A DNA stretch of 64,000 nt from Pseudohoeflea sp964511625 (GTDB taxonomy: Bacteria > Pseudomonadota > Alphaproteobacteria > Rhizobiales > Rhizobiaceae). Location of the stretch: the NCBI GenBank assembly GCA_964511625.1, contig CAZEJG010000007.1, positions 1 through 64,000 of the forward strand, written 5' to 3'. The notes beneath the pieces are model-generated. The model made no database searches, was not told the origin of the DNA, and saw only the letters and a list, made by a program, of their open reading frames with translations. Of this stretch, positions 53,288 to 61,803 are shown in pieces. The stretch's first letter is position 1; every line of letters starts with the position of its first letter. Both the position numbers and the translations under genes were made by a program.

Positions 53288-55072
53288 ATGTATCGCGCGC
53301 CGGTCGACGAAATCGCTCATGTGCTCAAACATGTCGCGGGGCTCGGAAAGGCTGTCGGGGAGGAACGCTTCGGCGACCTGTCCGAGGATCTGGTCGACGC
53401 CATCCTCGCCGAGGCCGGACGCTTTTCCTCCGAAGAGATCGCGCCGCTCAACGAGGGTGGCGACCGTGAGGGCGCCAGGCTCGAGGACGGCGAGGTGACC
53501 ACCGCGCCGGGCTGGAAGAAGCTCTACGCGGACTGGACCGAGGGCGGCTGGAATGCGCTCACCGGACCGGAGGAATTCGGCGGGCAGGGACTTCCGACGA
53601 TGCTGTCGGCCGCCGCCTTCGAGATGTGGAACTCCGGCTCGCTCGCCTTCGCCATCGGTCCGACGCTGACCATCGGCGCGGTCGAGGCGCTGGAGAAACA
53701 CGCCTCCGAGGACCTGCAGCAGACCTATCTCGAAAAACTCGTCTCCGGTGAATGGACCGGCACGATGAACCTGACCGAGCCGCAGGCGGGCTCCGATCTC
53801 GCGGCACTCAAGACTCGCGCCGAACCGCAGGGCGACGGCACCTACCGCATCTTCGGCCAGAAGATCTACATCACCTATGGCGAGCATGACCTGACCGACA
53901 ACATCGTCCATCTGGTGCTCGCGCGCCTGCCCGACGCGCCGGAGGGCACCCGCGGCATCTCGCTGTTCCTGGTGCCGAAATTCATGGTCGGCGAGGACGG
54001 TTCGCTCGGCGCGCGCAACGACGTCTTCTGCGCCAGCCTCGAGCACAAGCTCGGCATCCATGCCTCCCCCACCTGCGTGATGATCTATGGCGACGGCAAG
54101 TTCGGCGACGAGCCGGGCGCCGTCGGCTATCTCGTCGGCGAGGAGAACAAGGGGCTCGCCTGCATGTTCACGATGATGAACAATGCCCGCCTCCATGTCG
54201 GCATCCAGGGTGTCGCTGTCGCCGAGGCCGCCTACCAGAAGGCGCTCGCCTATGCGAAGGAGCGCACCCAGGGCAAGGCCGCCGGCCACGAGGGTTCCGG
54301 CATGAGCCCGATCATCGAACACCCGGACGTCCGCCGCATGCTCCTGACCATGAAGGCGCTGACGGCGGCGAGCCGCGCCATCTCCTATTCCTGCGCCCAT
54401 GCCATCGACATGGCCCGCGTTTCCGATGGCGACGAGAAGAAGATGTGGGCCGAGCGCGCCGGAATCTGGACGCCGATCGCCAAGGCCTTCTCGACCGATA
54501 TCGGTGTCGAAGTCGCCTCGCTCGGCGTGCAGGTCCACGGCGGCATGGGGTTCGTCGAGGAGACGGGGGCGGCCCGCTACTACCGCGACGCCCGCATCGC
54601 GCCGATCTACGAAGGCACCAACGGCATCCAGGCGATCGACCTCGTCACCCGCAAACTGCCGCTCTCGGACGGCAAGGCGGTGGCCGGCCTGATCGCCGAG
54701 CTGAGAAAGGACGCGGAAGCCGCCCGCGCCTCCAACGCGCAGGAACTCGAAGGTGTCGCCGACGCGCTCTCCGCGGCGCTGGATCACCTGGACGCCGCCA
54801 CCGAATGGCTTGGCCTGGCGCTCAAGGACGGCCGCAAGGAAGAGGCGCTCGCCGGAGCCACGCCTTATCTCCGCCTCTTCGGCCTCGCCGCCGGCGGCGC
54901 GCTGATCGTCCGCGGCGCGCTCAACGGGACCGATGACGGCGCCTCCGCCTCGCGTCTGGCACTCGCCCGTTTTGCCGCCCTCAATCTGCTGCCCGAAACG
55001 GCCGCCCTGCGCCACGTGGTGACCGGCGGCGGCGAAAAGCTCGCCGAGGCCGCTGCTGCCGTGCTCGCCTGA
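53288..55072 (+). CDS. Acyl-CoA dehydrogenase
   Basis: 594 residues, the longer bacterial type with a C-terminal extension. FAD- and substrate-binding elements: LTEPQAGSDLAALKT, FGQKIYITYGEHDLTDNIVHL (shown as FGQKIYITYGEHD and LTDNIVHL) and the QVHGGMGFVEETGAARYYRD block (20 residues), with the probable catalytic base glutamate in IAPIYEGTNGIQA. GGGAGGAAG precedes the ATG at 53288. First gene of an operon with an enoyl-CoA hydratase. Confidence 0.94.
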   Translation: MYRAPVDEIAHVLKHVAGLGKAVGEERFGDLSEDLVDAILAEAGRFSSEEIAPLNEGGDREGARLEDGEVTTAPGWKKLYADWTEGGWNALTGPEEFGGQGLPTMLSAAAFEMWNSGSLAFAIGPTLTIGAVEALEKHASEDLQQTYLEKLVSGEWTGTMNLTEPQAGSDLAALKTRAEPQGDGTYRIFGQKIYITYGEHDLTDNIVHLVLARLPDAPEGTRGISLFLVPKFMVGEDGSLGARNDVFCASLEHKLGIHASPTCVMIYGDGKFGDEPGAVGYLVGEENKGLACMFTMMNNARLHVGIQGVAVAEAAYQKALAYAKERTQGKAAGHEGSGMSPIIEHPDVRRMLLTMKALTAASRAISYSCAHAIDMARVSDGDEKKMWAERAGIWTPIAKAFSTDIGVEVASLGVQVHGGMGFVEETGAARYYRDARIAPIYEGTNGIQAIDLVTRKLPLSDGKAVAGLIAELRKDAEAARASNAQELEGVADALSAALDHLDAATEWLGLALKDGRKEEALAGATPYLRLFGLAAGGALIVRGALNGTDDGASASRLALARFAALNLLPETAALRHVVTGGGEKLAEAAAAVLA

Positions 55073-55095
55073 CACCCTGGAGGAGGGAGGATACC

Positions 55096-55851
55096 ATGAC
55101 CGATCACATCATCATCGAACGCCGCGACGGGCTCAACATCATCCGCCTCAACCGGCCGGAGAAGAAGAACGCCCTGACCCAGGACATGTACGCTGCCATG
55201 AACGCGGCGCTGGAGGAGGGCGAGGCGAGCGGCGACATCCGCGTCCACGTCATGCTCGGCGTCGAGGGTATCTTTACCTCCGGCAACGACATTGCCGACT
55301 TCATGAAAATGGCGACCGGCGGCAACCTGTCGGGCGGCGAGGTGCATCGTTTCCTGCACAACATGGCGGGCCTGAAGAAGCCCTTCGTCACCGGCGCCGA
55401 CGGCATTGCGGTGGGAATCGGCACGACGATCCACTTCCACGCCGACATGACGTTTGCGACGCCGCGCACGAAATTCCACACCCCGTTCACCGATCTGGCG
55501 CTGGTGCCGGAAGCCGGATCGAGCCTGCTCGTCCCCCATCTCGCCGGCCACCAGCGTGCCTATGCGATGCTCGCCGCCGGCCTGCCGTTCTCGGCGGAAG
55601 AGGCGCGGGAAGCCGGGCTGATCTGGAAGATCGTCGACGAGGCGTCGCTGGAAACCGAGACGCTGAATGCCGCCGAGGCGCTCGCAAAGAAGCCGCCGGA
55701 AGCCATGGCGATCGCCAAGGACCTGCTCCGCCGCACCGAGCGCGAGGCGATTTCCTCCCGCATCGACGAGGAAGTCAGCCTCTTCGGCGAACGCCTGACA
55801 TCCGCCGAAGCCATGGCGGCCTTCCAGGCCTTCATGATGCGCAAGAAGTAG
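55096..55851 (+). CDS. Enoyl-CoA hydratase/isomerase
   Basis: 251 residues of the crotonase fold. RLNRPEKKNALTQDMYAAM starts the family pattern, the oxyanion hole is in VEGIFTSGNDIADFM, and GADGIAVGIGTTIHFHADM is the second core segment, ending FTDLALVPEAGSSLLVPHL. Typical of the 2-enoyl-CoA hydratases beside long acyl-CoA dehydrogenases. GGAGGAGGGAGG lies six to ten bases before the ATG and 23 bases separate it from the dehydrogenase. Confidence 0.93.
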   Translation: MTDHIIIERRDGLNIIRLNRPEKKNALTQDMYAAMNAALEEGEASGDIRVHVMLGVEGIFTSGNDIADFMKMATGGNLSGGEVHRFLHNMAGLKKPFVTGADGIAVGIGTTIHFHADMTFATPRTKFHTPFTDLALVPEAGSSLLVPHLAGHQRAYAMLAAGLPFSAEEAREAGLIWKIVDEASLETETLNAAEALAKKPPEAMAIAKDLLRRTEREAISSRIDEEVSLFGERLTSAEAMAAFQAFMMRKK

Positions 55852-56210
55852 GGCGTGGCGGCTCGCCGCGCTTCACACGTCTCGCGTCATTTTGAGGCCG
55901 CCAAGGCCTGAGGTGGATAACAGGGCGATCCCTCTTCCTTGTCACGCCCGGACTTGATCCGGGCATCCATACCTCAAGAGGTGCGGCGGGGTGGTTCTCG
56001 CGTGAGCCCCAACTGGGTCTCTCCCATTTTTCTAGCAAAAGCGCGGCTTGTCGGGGTTCGACATCAAGGAATGGATGCCCGGATCAAATCCGGGCATGAC
56101 GAAGGACGGGGCGTTTGCCGTTCTTCTCTTTGTGGCCCGAGCTCGACGAGCACTTCTCATCGCGATTGCATTCCGATGTTCCGCTTGCCAGAGTTGCGCA
56201 GGGATCAGAA
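55852..56210. other. Non-coding region holding the first palindrome-ended repeat
   Basis: Between the enoyl-CoA hydratase stop and the pentapeptide-like gene. It contains repeat copy 1 (55939-56102) and then about 108 bases leading into the next gene, which must hold its promoter; no clear promoter motif is seen. Confidence 0.7.
55939..56102. repeat. 164-bp palindrome-ended intergenic repeat, copy 1
   Basis: Terminal inverted repeats of about 30 bases (55941-55970 and 56071-56100, two mismatches). Each end is itself a hairpin of the form GCCCGGA-N5-TCCGGGC (with one variant base). The interior is about 70-75 percent like copy 2 by eye. It resembles the RIME-type intergenic mosaic repeats of rhizobia, which are thought to be small non-autonomous mobile elements. 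Confidence 0.85.
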
Positions 56211-57641
56211 ATGAGCGGGCGGGACATGGCGAACGAGAACAGCGCGGTCGAGTGGGTGAAGCCTGACTGGTGGCATAGGGATTTTGAGGCGTTCGAGGAT
56301 TGGTTGCGCGATGGGCCAGCAGGGGAGTGGCCGACACATTGGAGGGGACCGCAGGAACTTAATTCAGTTCAGGCGAAAATTGTCACCAGAAACGCGAAAA
56401 AGTTAGCTGAGATAGGTGGCTGGAATGCGCACGCGAGGGCGTTTGCGGCGAGAATCGAATCACTGCCAGATGTAGAGAGAGAAGCGATACGTGCCGCTTT
56501 CTGTATTCACTTTGATAAATTCGATTTCAAAGGAAGTAACACTAAGTTCGCTGAATTTCTCTTCCCGTGCTCGGTAACCTTCGCAGGAGCTAAGTTTGGC
56601 TCCGAAACTGTCAGCTTCGACCGCGCAGTATTCCTCAAGGGCGAAGTTAGATTTAGCGATGTTGATTTCGGAAAAGGTGAAGTTTGGTTCGCTGAAGCCA
56701 ACTTTGGGGAAGGCGATGTATCATTCGCTAGAGCAAAGTTTGATATTGGTGACGTGATCTTCAGCGAGGCAGATTTTGGGGACGGATACGTATGGTTCTC
56801 CGAGGCGGAATTTGGTCGTGGGACCGTTGCCTTTGATGGTGCGAGATTTGGCAGAGGACAGGTGTTTTTCATGCCAAAAAGGGTGGATGGCACGGAGATA
56901 TATTGGCCACGCGCTTCATTCGCCGGAAGCATCGAGTTTCGCGGTGAATTTCGCCGCTCAGTCGATTTAAGTAGCTGTACCGTTGCCGGAAATGCCACCT
57001 TTGCGGGCTCCCGTTTCGCGGAAATTCCTGATTTCACCGACGCCAAGTTCGATCGCCCGCCCGAAGTCGCCGGAATGTCGGTTCCCCGACCGAAACTAAA
57101 TTGGCTTGGACTGACCCACGATCCAAGAGACGTTCTCAAGCTCCGCAAACTCAAATCGATGGCGTTGTCGGCGCATGACCACGAAAAGGATGGGGATTTC
57201 TTTGCCGCCGAGATGCTTGCGAAACGCGGCACGGAGACCAAGGGTTTTTTGGGGCTGGCCTTCAATACTGCCTACTGGTGGCTATCCGATTTCGGCCAGA
57301 GTTTCGGGCGTCCGGTTTGCTGGTGGATTGCGAGCTGGGCTGCCTTCAGCGGACTGAACGCCTGGTTGCTGTCATCCATACGGGAGGTTGGCCTGCAAAA
57401 CTGGCAATTCTCTGCCTTCCTCTCGCTCAAGAATTCCATCCCGCTGCTCGGTTCACTCTTTCGCTTCGCACCTGCGCCGGAGGGGCATGTGAGCTGGTTC
57501 CAGCGTTACTACGACACGCTGGAGGAACATCCCGCCACCGTCGATTGGTTGATTGGGCTCGGCGTGGTGCAGAATATCTTCGGCGGCGTGCTGCTGTTTC
57601 TGTTCCTACTCGCGCTGCGCAACCGATTCCGGTTGAAGTAG
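56211..57641 (+). CDS. Membrane-anchored pentapeptide-like repeat protein
   Basis: 476 residues, base composition visibly lower in GC than its neighbours in the first two thirds. After a 100-residue helical N terminus come eight exact 12-residue units (residues 122-217) of pattern VxFxxAxFGxGx, a right-handed beta-helix of the Pentapeptide_3 kind, then less regular units to about 285. Two transmembrane helices close the protein (about 365-392 and 446-470). The ATG at 56211 has a weak AGGGAT site; another start five codons later is possible. Bracketed by two repeat copies, so possibly acquired. Function unknown. Confidence 0.82.
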   Translation: MSGRDMANENSAVEWVKPDWWHRDFEAFEDWLRDGPAGEWPTHWRGPQELNSVQAKIVTRNAKKLAEIGGWNAHARAFAARIESLPDVEREAIRAAFCIHFDKFDFKGSNTKFAEFLFPCSVTFAGAKFGSETVSFDRAVFLKGEVRFSDVDFGKGEVWFAEANFGEGDVSFARAKFDIGDVIFSEADFGDGYVWFSEAEFGRGTVAFDGARFGRGQVFFMPKRVDGTEIYWPRASFAGSIEFRGEFRRSVDLSSCTVAGNATFAGSRFAEIPDFTDAKFDRPPEVAGMSVPRPKLNWLGLTHDPRDVLKLRKLKSMALSAHDHEKDGDFFAAEMLAKRGTETKGFLGLAFNTAYWWLSDFGQSFGRPVCWWIASWAAFSGLNAWLLSSIREVGLQNWQFSAFLSLKNSIPLLGSLFRFAPAPEGHVSWFQRYYDTLEEHPATVDWLIGLGVVQNIFGGVLLFLFLLALRNRFRLK

Positions 57642-57657
57642 AGGTCCTCCCTCTCGG

Positions 57658-57821
57658 TCGTCATGCCCGGACTTGATCCGGGCATCCATACCTCAAAAGT
57701 TCCGGCGGATTCGTTCTCGCGTGAGCCCCGCAGGACTGGGCCTTTCAACTCGCAAAACACGACCATCCTTGACGGTTCGACATCACGGAATGGATGCCCG
57801 GATCAAGTCCGGGCATGACGA
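57658..57821. repeat. 164-bp palindrome-ended intergenic repeat, copy 2
   Basis: Perfect 32-base terminal inverted repeats (57658-57689 and 57790-57821), each with the internal hairpin GCCCGGA-CTTGA-TCCGGGC or its complement. Same length and same orientation as copy 1. No open reading frame inside. Begins 17 bases after the stop codon of the pentapeptide-like gene. Confidence 0.88.
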
Positions 57822-57848
57822 GAAGGAGGGGATTGCGTTGGCCGCTAT

Positions 57849-57895
57849 CCCCCCTCTGTCACCTACGGTGACATCTCCCCCGCAAGGGGGGAGAG
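57849..57895. repeat. Short GC-rich palindromic repeat
   Basis: Two adjacent hairpins: GTCACC-TAC-GGTGAC, then CTCCCCC-GCAAG-GGGGGAG. The combination of a short variable hairpin and a C-run/G-run hairpin recurs in intergenic regions of many Rhizobiaceae genomes. It lies 28 bases beyond repeat copy 2 and before the 3' end of the RNA methyltransferase gene. Confidence 0.7.
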
Positions 57896-57929
57896 GGAGC
57901 GTGCCGCTCGCTCCGCGCAAGAAGCCCGC

Positions 57930-59180
57930 CTACTTCTCCAGCAGCGCCACGGCTTCCACATGCGGGGTCCAGAGGAACTGGTCGATGGGGGTGACGGATT
58001 TGAGCTTGTAGCCGCCATCCATGAGAATGCGCAGGTCGCGGGCGAGTGTGGCCGGGTTGCAGGAGACGGCGGCGACGCGGGGGACCGCGGACTTGGCGAT
58101 CTCGCGGCACTGGAACTCGGCGCCCGCGCGGGGCGGGTCGAAGACGAGGCCCTGATAGGCTTTCAGTTCGAAGGCCATCAGCGGGCGTCGGGCGAGGTCG
58201 CGGGTTTCCATGGTGAGCGGCTTGAGCCCCTGCATCTTGCGCATGGCGCGGTCGAGCGCGTTCAGCGCCGGCGCGAACCCTTCCACCGCGTGGGTGATGT
58301 GCGCCTCGGTCAGCCGCGCCGAGAAGGTGCCGCAGCCGGCATAGAGATCGACGACGCGCTTGGCCTTCTTCATGTGCTTCATCACCAGCGCCGCCATCGC
58401 CTCCTCCGCCGACGCACTCGCCTGCGTGAAGGCGCCGGGCGGCGGGGTGACGGTGACGCGGCCGAATGTGAGCTGCGGCGGCTGCTTCTCGATCAGGATC
58501 TCGCCGTTGAAGGCGATGCGGGCGACGCTCGCCTGCTTGCGCGCGGCGGCGACCAGCCGCAGCCGGTCGTTCTCCTTGAGCTGGAAAGGCGCATCGAAGG
58601 CGATGTCGAAACCGGACTGGGTGTCGAGCACGCCCATCTGCATCGCCTTGGGCGCGACCGCGGCCTGGGCGGCGAGCACCTTGAACAGGGGCAGCGCCGA
58701 GACGATGCGCGGCGTGGCGATCAGGCAGGTGTGGATGTCGACGATCTCGTGGGTGCCGGCACGGTTGAAGCCGAGCACGGCGGAATCGCCGGCGCGGCGG
58801 GTAGCAAAGACCACGCGGCGGCGGTCACCGGGATGGGCCGGAACCAGCGGTGCGACCTCGATGTTGATGCCGCGCGACCGGAGTGCCGCGACCACAAGCC
58901 CGCGTTTCCAGTCCGCATAGGGCTCGGGCGCGACATGCTGCACCGTGCAGCCGCCGCAGCCGGCATTCTCGCCGTCGGGGCCGAAATGCGGGCAGGGCGG
59001 CACGATGCGCGATGCCCCCGGTTCCAGCAGCGAGATCAGCGTGCCGCGCGTGCCTTCGACGGCCGCGGTGATCCGGTCGCCGGACGCAGTAAAGGGCACG
59101 AAGACCGGGTTGCCGGAATTGCCCGCGACACCGTCACCCTGAGCGCCGAGTTCGGTGATCGTCAGCTCTGTCGCACTCAT
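57930..59180 (-). CDS. RlmD/RumA-like RNA (uracil-5)-methyltransferase
   Basis: 416 residues. An N-terminal TRAM-like beta barrel (LTITELGAQGDGVAG) is followed by a 4Fe-4S site with C63, C75, C78 and C152, and a C-terminal SAM domain with DLYAGCGTFSARL, DPPRAG and the catalytic cysteine in VSCNPATLARDL. This group methylates uridine in rRNA or tRNA; the exact target is not decided. Its start overlaps the tlyA stop by four bases (ATGA). Confidence 0.92.
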   Translation of the reverse strand: MSATELTITELGAQGDGVAGNSGNPVFVPFTASGDRITAAVEGTRGTLISLLEPGASRIVPPCPHFGPDGENAGCGGCTVQHVAPEPYADWKRGLVVAALRSRGINIEVAPLVPAHPGDRRRVVFATRRAGDSAVLGFNRAGTHEIVDIHTCLIATPRIVSALPLFKVLAAQAAVAPKAMQMGVLDTQSGFDIAFDAPFQLKENDRLRLVAAARKQASVARIAFNGEILIEKQPPQLTFGRVTVTPPPGAFTQASASAEEAMAALVMKHMKKAKRVVDLYAGCGTFSARLTEAHITHAVEGFAPALNALDRAMRKMQGLKPLTMETRDLARRPLMAFELKAYQGLVFDPPRAGAEFQCREIAKSAVPRVAAVSCNPATLARDLRILMDGGYKLKSVTPIDQFLWTPHVEAVALLEK

Positions 59181-59938
59181 GCCTTCACTCCGCCGAGCAG
59201 ATATTCATGGTTGCCGTCACCGCCCTCGATGGGCGATGAGACGAGGCCGGTCACCCGCCAGCCGGCCTGGCTGCCGAGCCAGGTCGCAAGCTCTTCGGCG
59301 ATAGCCGGGCCCCGCGTCGGGTCCTTCAGGAGCCCTCCCTTGCCGATCGCCTCGCGACCGGCCTCGAATTGCGGCTTGACCAGCAGCACCGCAAAGGCGC
59401 CGGGGGAGGCGAGGTCGAGCGCCGGCGGCAGGGCCAGTTTCAGCGAGATGAAGCTGACATCGGAAACGATCGCTCCGATCGCGCGGTCACCGATGTCGTC
59501 GGCCGAAAGATCGCGGGCGTTCAGCCCTTCGCGGTTGTCGACGCGGGGATCGGCGGCCAAGCGCGGATCCATCTGGCCGTGGCCGACGTCGATCGCGGTG
59601 ACGTGGCGCGCGCCGCGCTCGAGGAGAACCTGGGTAAACCCGCCGGTCGAGGCGCCGATATCGAGACAGTCGCGGCCTGCCGGATCGAAACTGAAGGCGT
59701 CGAACCCGGCGATCAGCTTCAGCGCCGCGCGCGAGACATAGGCCCGCGCCGGGTCGGAAATCGCGATGGCGGCGCCTGCGGTCACAGGCGCGCCCGGCTT
59801 GGTCACCGGACGGCCGTCGACGCTGACCGCGCCGCGGGCGATCGCATCGCGGGCGCGGGAGCGGGTTTCGTAGTGGCCCAGCTCGACCAGATACTGGTCG
59901 AGCCGCGGGCGGGTCGTGGTCGAAGGAGCGGCGTTCAT
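59177..59938 (-). CDS. tlyA: TlyA-family rRNA methyltransferase
   Basis: 253 residues. An N-terminal S4 RNA-binding domain (RLDQYLVELGHYETRSRARD) precedes an FtsJ-type SAM domain with DIGASTGGFTQVLLERGA and DVGHGQMD. TlyA methylates 2'-O-cytidines of ribosomal RNA and affects capreomycin sensitivity in mycobacteria. It normally follows dxs directly in rhizobia; here four genes lie between. Confidence 0.93.
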   Translation of the reverse strand: MNAAPSTTTRPRLDQYLVELGHYETRSRARDAIARGAVSVDGRPVTKPGAPVTAGAAIAISDPARAYVSRAALKLIAGFDAFSFDPAGRDCLDIGASTGGFTQVLLERGARHVTAIDVGHGQMDPRLAADPRVDNREGLNARDLSADDIGDRAIGAIVSDVSFISLKLALPPALDLASPGAFAVLLVKPQFEAGREAIGKGGLLKDPTRGPAIAEELATWLGSQAGWRVTGLVSSPIEGGDGNHEYLLGGVKA

Positions 59939-59987
59939 GCCCCCTCATGGCGGTTTCGCACGCCGCCCGCAAGGGCGGAGTCCAACC

Positions 59988-60407
59988 CTATGCGTTCGGG
60001 CTCGTCTCGAAGGCCTTGAGCGTGGGGCTCATGTCGTCCCAGGGGAGCGCGCGGCTTGCATAGGTGATCACCGTCGGCGCGAAGAGCGACGGGACGTCGA
60101 GGCTCGTCGCATGCACGGTGAAGATGCCCGGCATCCGGTCGAAGGTGAGATAGACCGGCGTGCCGCAGACGGGGCAGAAGGCGTGGTGCTTGTCGAAGCC
60201 GCTGTCGGCGCGGACGGTCCAGATCTTCGCCTCTCCGCTCACCGTGACGTCGGTCTTGTCGGGGAAGGTCAGGTAGGAGCTGTGGCCGGTGCCGCTGCGT
60301 TTGGCGCAGTCGGTGCACTGGCAGTGGTTGGAGAAGACCGGCTCGGCGTCGGTCTCGTAGCGCAGGGCGCCGCAGGCGCAGCCGCCGGAATATCGCTTCG
60401 TTATCAC
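59988..60407 (-). CDS. GFA/CENP-V-type zinc protein
   Basis: 139 residues. The beta-rich Mss4-like fold with zinc-binding cysteines C10, C12, C29, C31, C34, C78 and C81. Named for glutathione-dependent formaldehyde-activating enzyme, though most members have no proven activity. Nineteen bases downstream of the SRPBCC gene, so it is probably the last gene of the arsR cassette. Confidence 0.9.
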   Translation of the reverse strand: MITKRYSGGCACGALRYETDAEPVFSNHCQCTDCAKRSGTGHSSYLTFPDKTDVTVSGEAKIWTVRADSGFDKHHAFCPVCGTPVYLTFDRMPGIFTVHATSLDVPSLFAPTVITYASRALPWDDMSPTLKAFETSPNA

Positions 60408-60426
60408 CGTCTCCCTCTCGCGCCTC

Positions 60427-60915
60427 TCAGGCGGCCTTCGGCTTGGCGAAGATGTCGAGCGCCCGGCCGGTTTCGAGGAACGACTTCATGCTCGACAGCA
60501 CGATCGGCCAGCCCTTGCTGACGCCGGTGTGCATGCCCGAGCCGGTGACGAGATCGTCATGGGTGACGGTCAGCCGCACCATGTCGTCATAGTCGGCGAT
60601 CTCGAAGGTGACCTGCGAATAGGCCTGCGGATCGTCCTGCGGATCGTCCTTCTGCGAGTGGTTGGCCCAGGAGACGACGAGTCGGCGCGGCGGTTCGATC
60701 GCGATCACCTTGCCGACGAGATTGACGGTATGCTCGTCATTGTCGCGTACGTGCGCCCAGTCGGATCCCACCTGCCAGTCCGAGACGTTCTCGTGGCCCC
60801 AGTACTGTCTGGAAATTTCCGGCCGGGTGATGGCGGCGAACACCTTCTCGGCGGAGGTGGCGATGTAGGTGACGTAGACGAGTGTCGTTGTTTCATAGTT
60901 CGTTCTCGGGCTCAT
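60427..60915 (-). CDS. SRPBCC/AHSA1-domain protein
   Basis: 162 residues forming a START-like ligand-binding cavity (VYVTYIATSAEKVFAAITRP at the start, then YWGHENVSDWQVGSDW). Proteins of this kind are commonly encoded right after an ArsR regulator, as here. The ATG at 60915 has GGAG seven bases upstream; the ATG six bases earlier would overlap the arsR stop. Ligand unknown. Confidence 0.88.
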   Translation of the reverse strand: MSPRTNYETTTLVYVTYIATSAEKVFAAITRPEISRQYWGHENVSDWQVGSDWAHVRDNDEHTVNLVGKVIAIEPPRRLVVSWANHSQKDDPQDDPQAYSQVTFEIADYDDMVRLTVTHDDLVTGSGMHTGVSKGWPIVLSSMKSFLETGRALDIFAKPKAA

Positions 60916-60917
60916 GC

Positions 60918-61244
60918 TCATTCTCCCTCAAGTTCCGTTTTGAGTTGGTGCAGCAGGCTCAGCCGCTGGACCTCGAATTTCCGCACCCACCGCTCGTAGA
61001 CTTCGTGCAGCGGCACCGGGTTGATGAAGTGCAGTTTCTCCCGGCCGCGCCGCGTGGTGCTCACGAGGTTGGCCGCTTCCAGTAGGCCGAGATGCTGCGT
61101 GGCGGACTGCCGCGCCATGTCGAGATGGTCGCACAGCTCATTGAGCGTCTGGCCGTTGCGCTCGCACAACAGGTCGAGCAGCTTCCGGCGGGTGGGATCG
61201 CCGAGGGCCTTGAAGACCAGGTCCGTGTTCGTCGTCTCTTTCAT
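60918..61244 (-). CDS. ArsR-family transcriptional repressor
   Basis: 108 residues. Winged helix with LGDPTRRKLLDLLCERNG, then the recognition region LCDHLDMARQSATQHLGLLE and wing TTRRGREKLHFINP. No metal-binding cysteine motif of the ELCVCD kind, so it is likely of the non-metal, SRPBCC-associated group. The start at 61244 is preferred because a 20-base palindrome (61259-61278) lies directly upstream and would be inside the gene if the longer reading frame were used. Confidence 0.9.
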   Translation of the reverse strand: MKETTNTDLVFKALGDPTRRKLLDLLCERNGQTLNELCDHLDMARQSATQHLGLLEAANLVSTTRRGREKLHFINPVPLHEVYERWVRKFEVQRLSLLHQLKTELEGE

Positions 61245-61258
61245 CTCGGCGCTAGGAT

Positions 61259-61278
61259 ATGCAGGTAAATACCTGCAT
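61259..61278 (-). promoter_or_regulatory. ArsR operator palindrome
   Basis: ATGCAGGT-AAAT-ACCTGCAT: perfect eight-base arms, ending 15 bases before the arsR start. On the minus strand it lies between a -35-like TTTACA and a -10-like TATCCT spaced by 18 bases. Autoregulation by the adjacent ArsR protein is the natural reading. Confidence 0.7.
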
Positions 61279-61378
61279 GTAAAGCCGTGGCAATGATTCA
61301 TTGTGTGAGCAGCCGGATTCGATATGTCCGGTTGCCCATCGATACTACTGAAACGATTTGAATATTAGAACGTGAAAC

Positions 61379-61630
61379 TCAGCCGGAAATCTTCTCGCCG
61401 GGCGGCGTGAATTCGAGCCAGACCCACGGATCGGTGGGCTTGGACGGTCGCGTCGGGTCGAAATGTCCGCCCGCGTGAAGACCCAAGGGGCCACGGATGT
61501 CGCCGAGTTTCGACTGCACGCGTTCGATCGCAGCTTCCTCGATCCGCCGATCGTAGGCAGGACGATTCTGGTCCGCGAGTGCGGTTCCAGCGCCTGACGA
61601 CATGGTCGCGGCCAGCAGGATGGCGCGCAT
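61379..61630 (-). CDS. Small secreted protein
   Basis: 83 residues. A short signal peptide (RAILLAATMSSGAGTALA) precedes a polar chain containing AAIERVQSKLGDIRGPLG and ending WVWLEFTPPGEKISG. The ATG at 61630 has GGGA seven bases upstream; another ATG six codons earlier is possible. No family recognised. Confidence 0.65.
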   Translation of the reverse strand: MRAILLAATMSSGAGTALADQNRPAYDRRIEEAAIERVQSKLGDIRGPLGLHAGGHFDPTRPSKPTDPWVWLEFTPPGEKISG

Positions 61631-61803
61631 AAATTTTCCCGAAAGCATGGTTCTGTCCCACCTGTCCCGTTCGCCGCGCAGTCTAGGCGGAAGGGCTTTC
61701 GGAAGGGTCAGGAAGCATGGTCAAGAAAGCGCAAAGCGGCATGGTTGCCTGCCGGTTATCGGGCGTCGAGACGAGACTGTTGGCGTTAAGAAACGGCGCG
61801 CCG

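Noticed and set aside
57304..57630. C-terminal helices of the pentapeptide-like protein as a potassium channel pore
   Set aside because: Two helices flank a loop, but there is no TVGYG-type selectivity filter.
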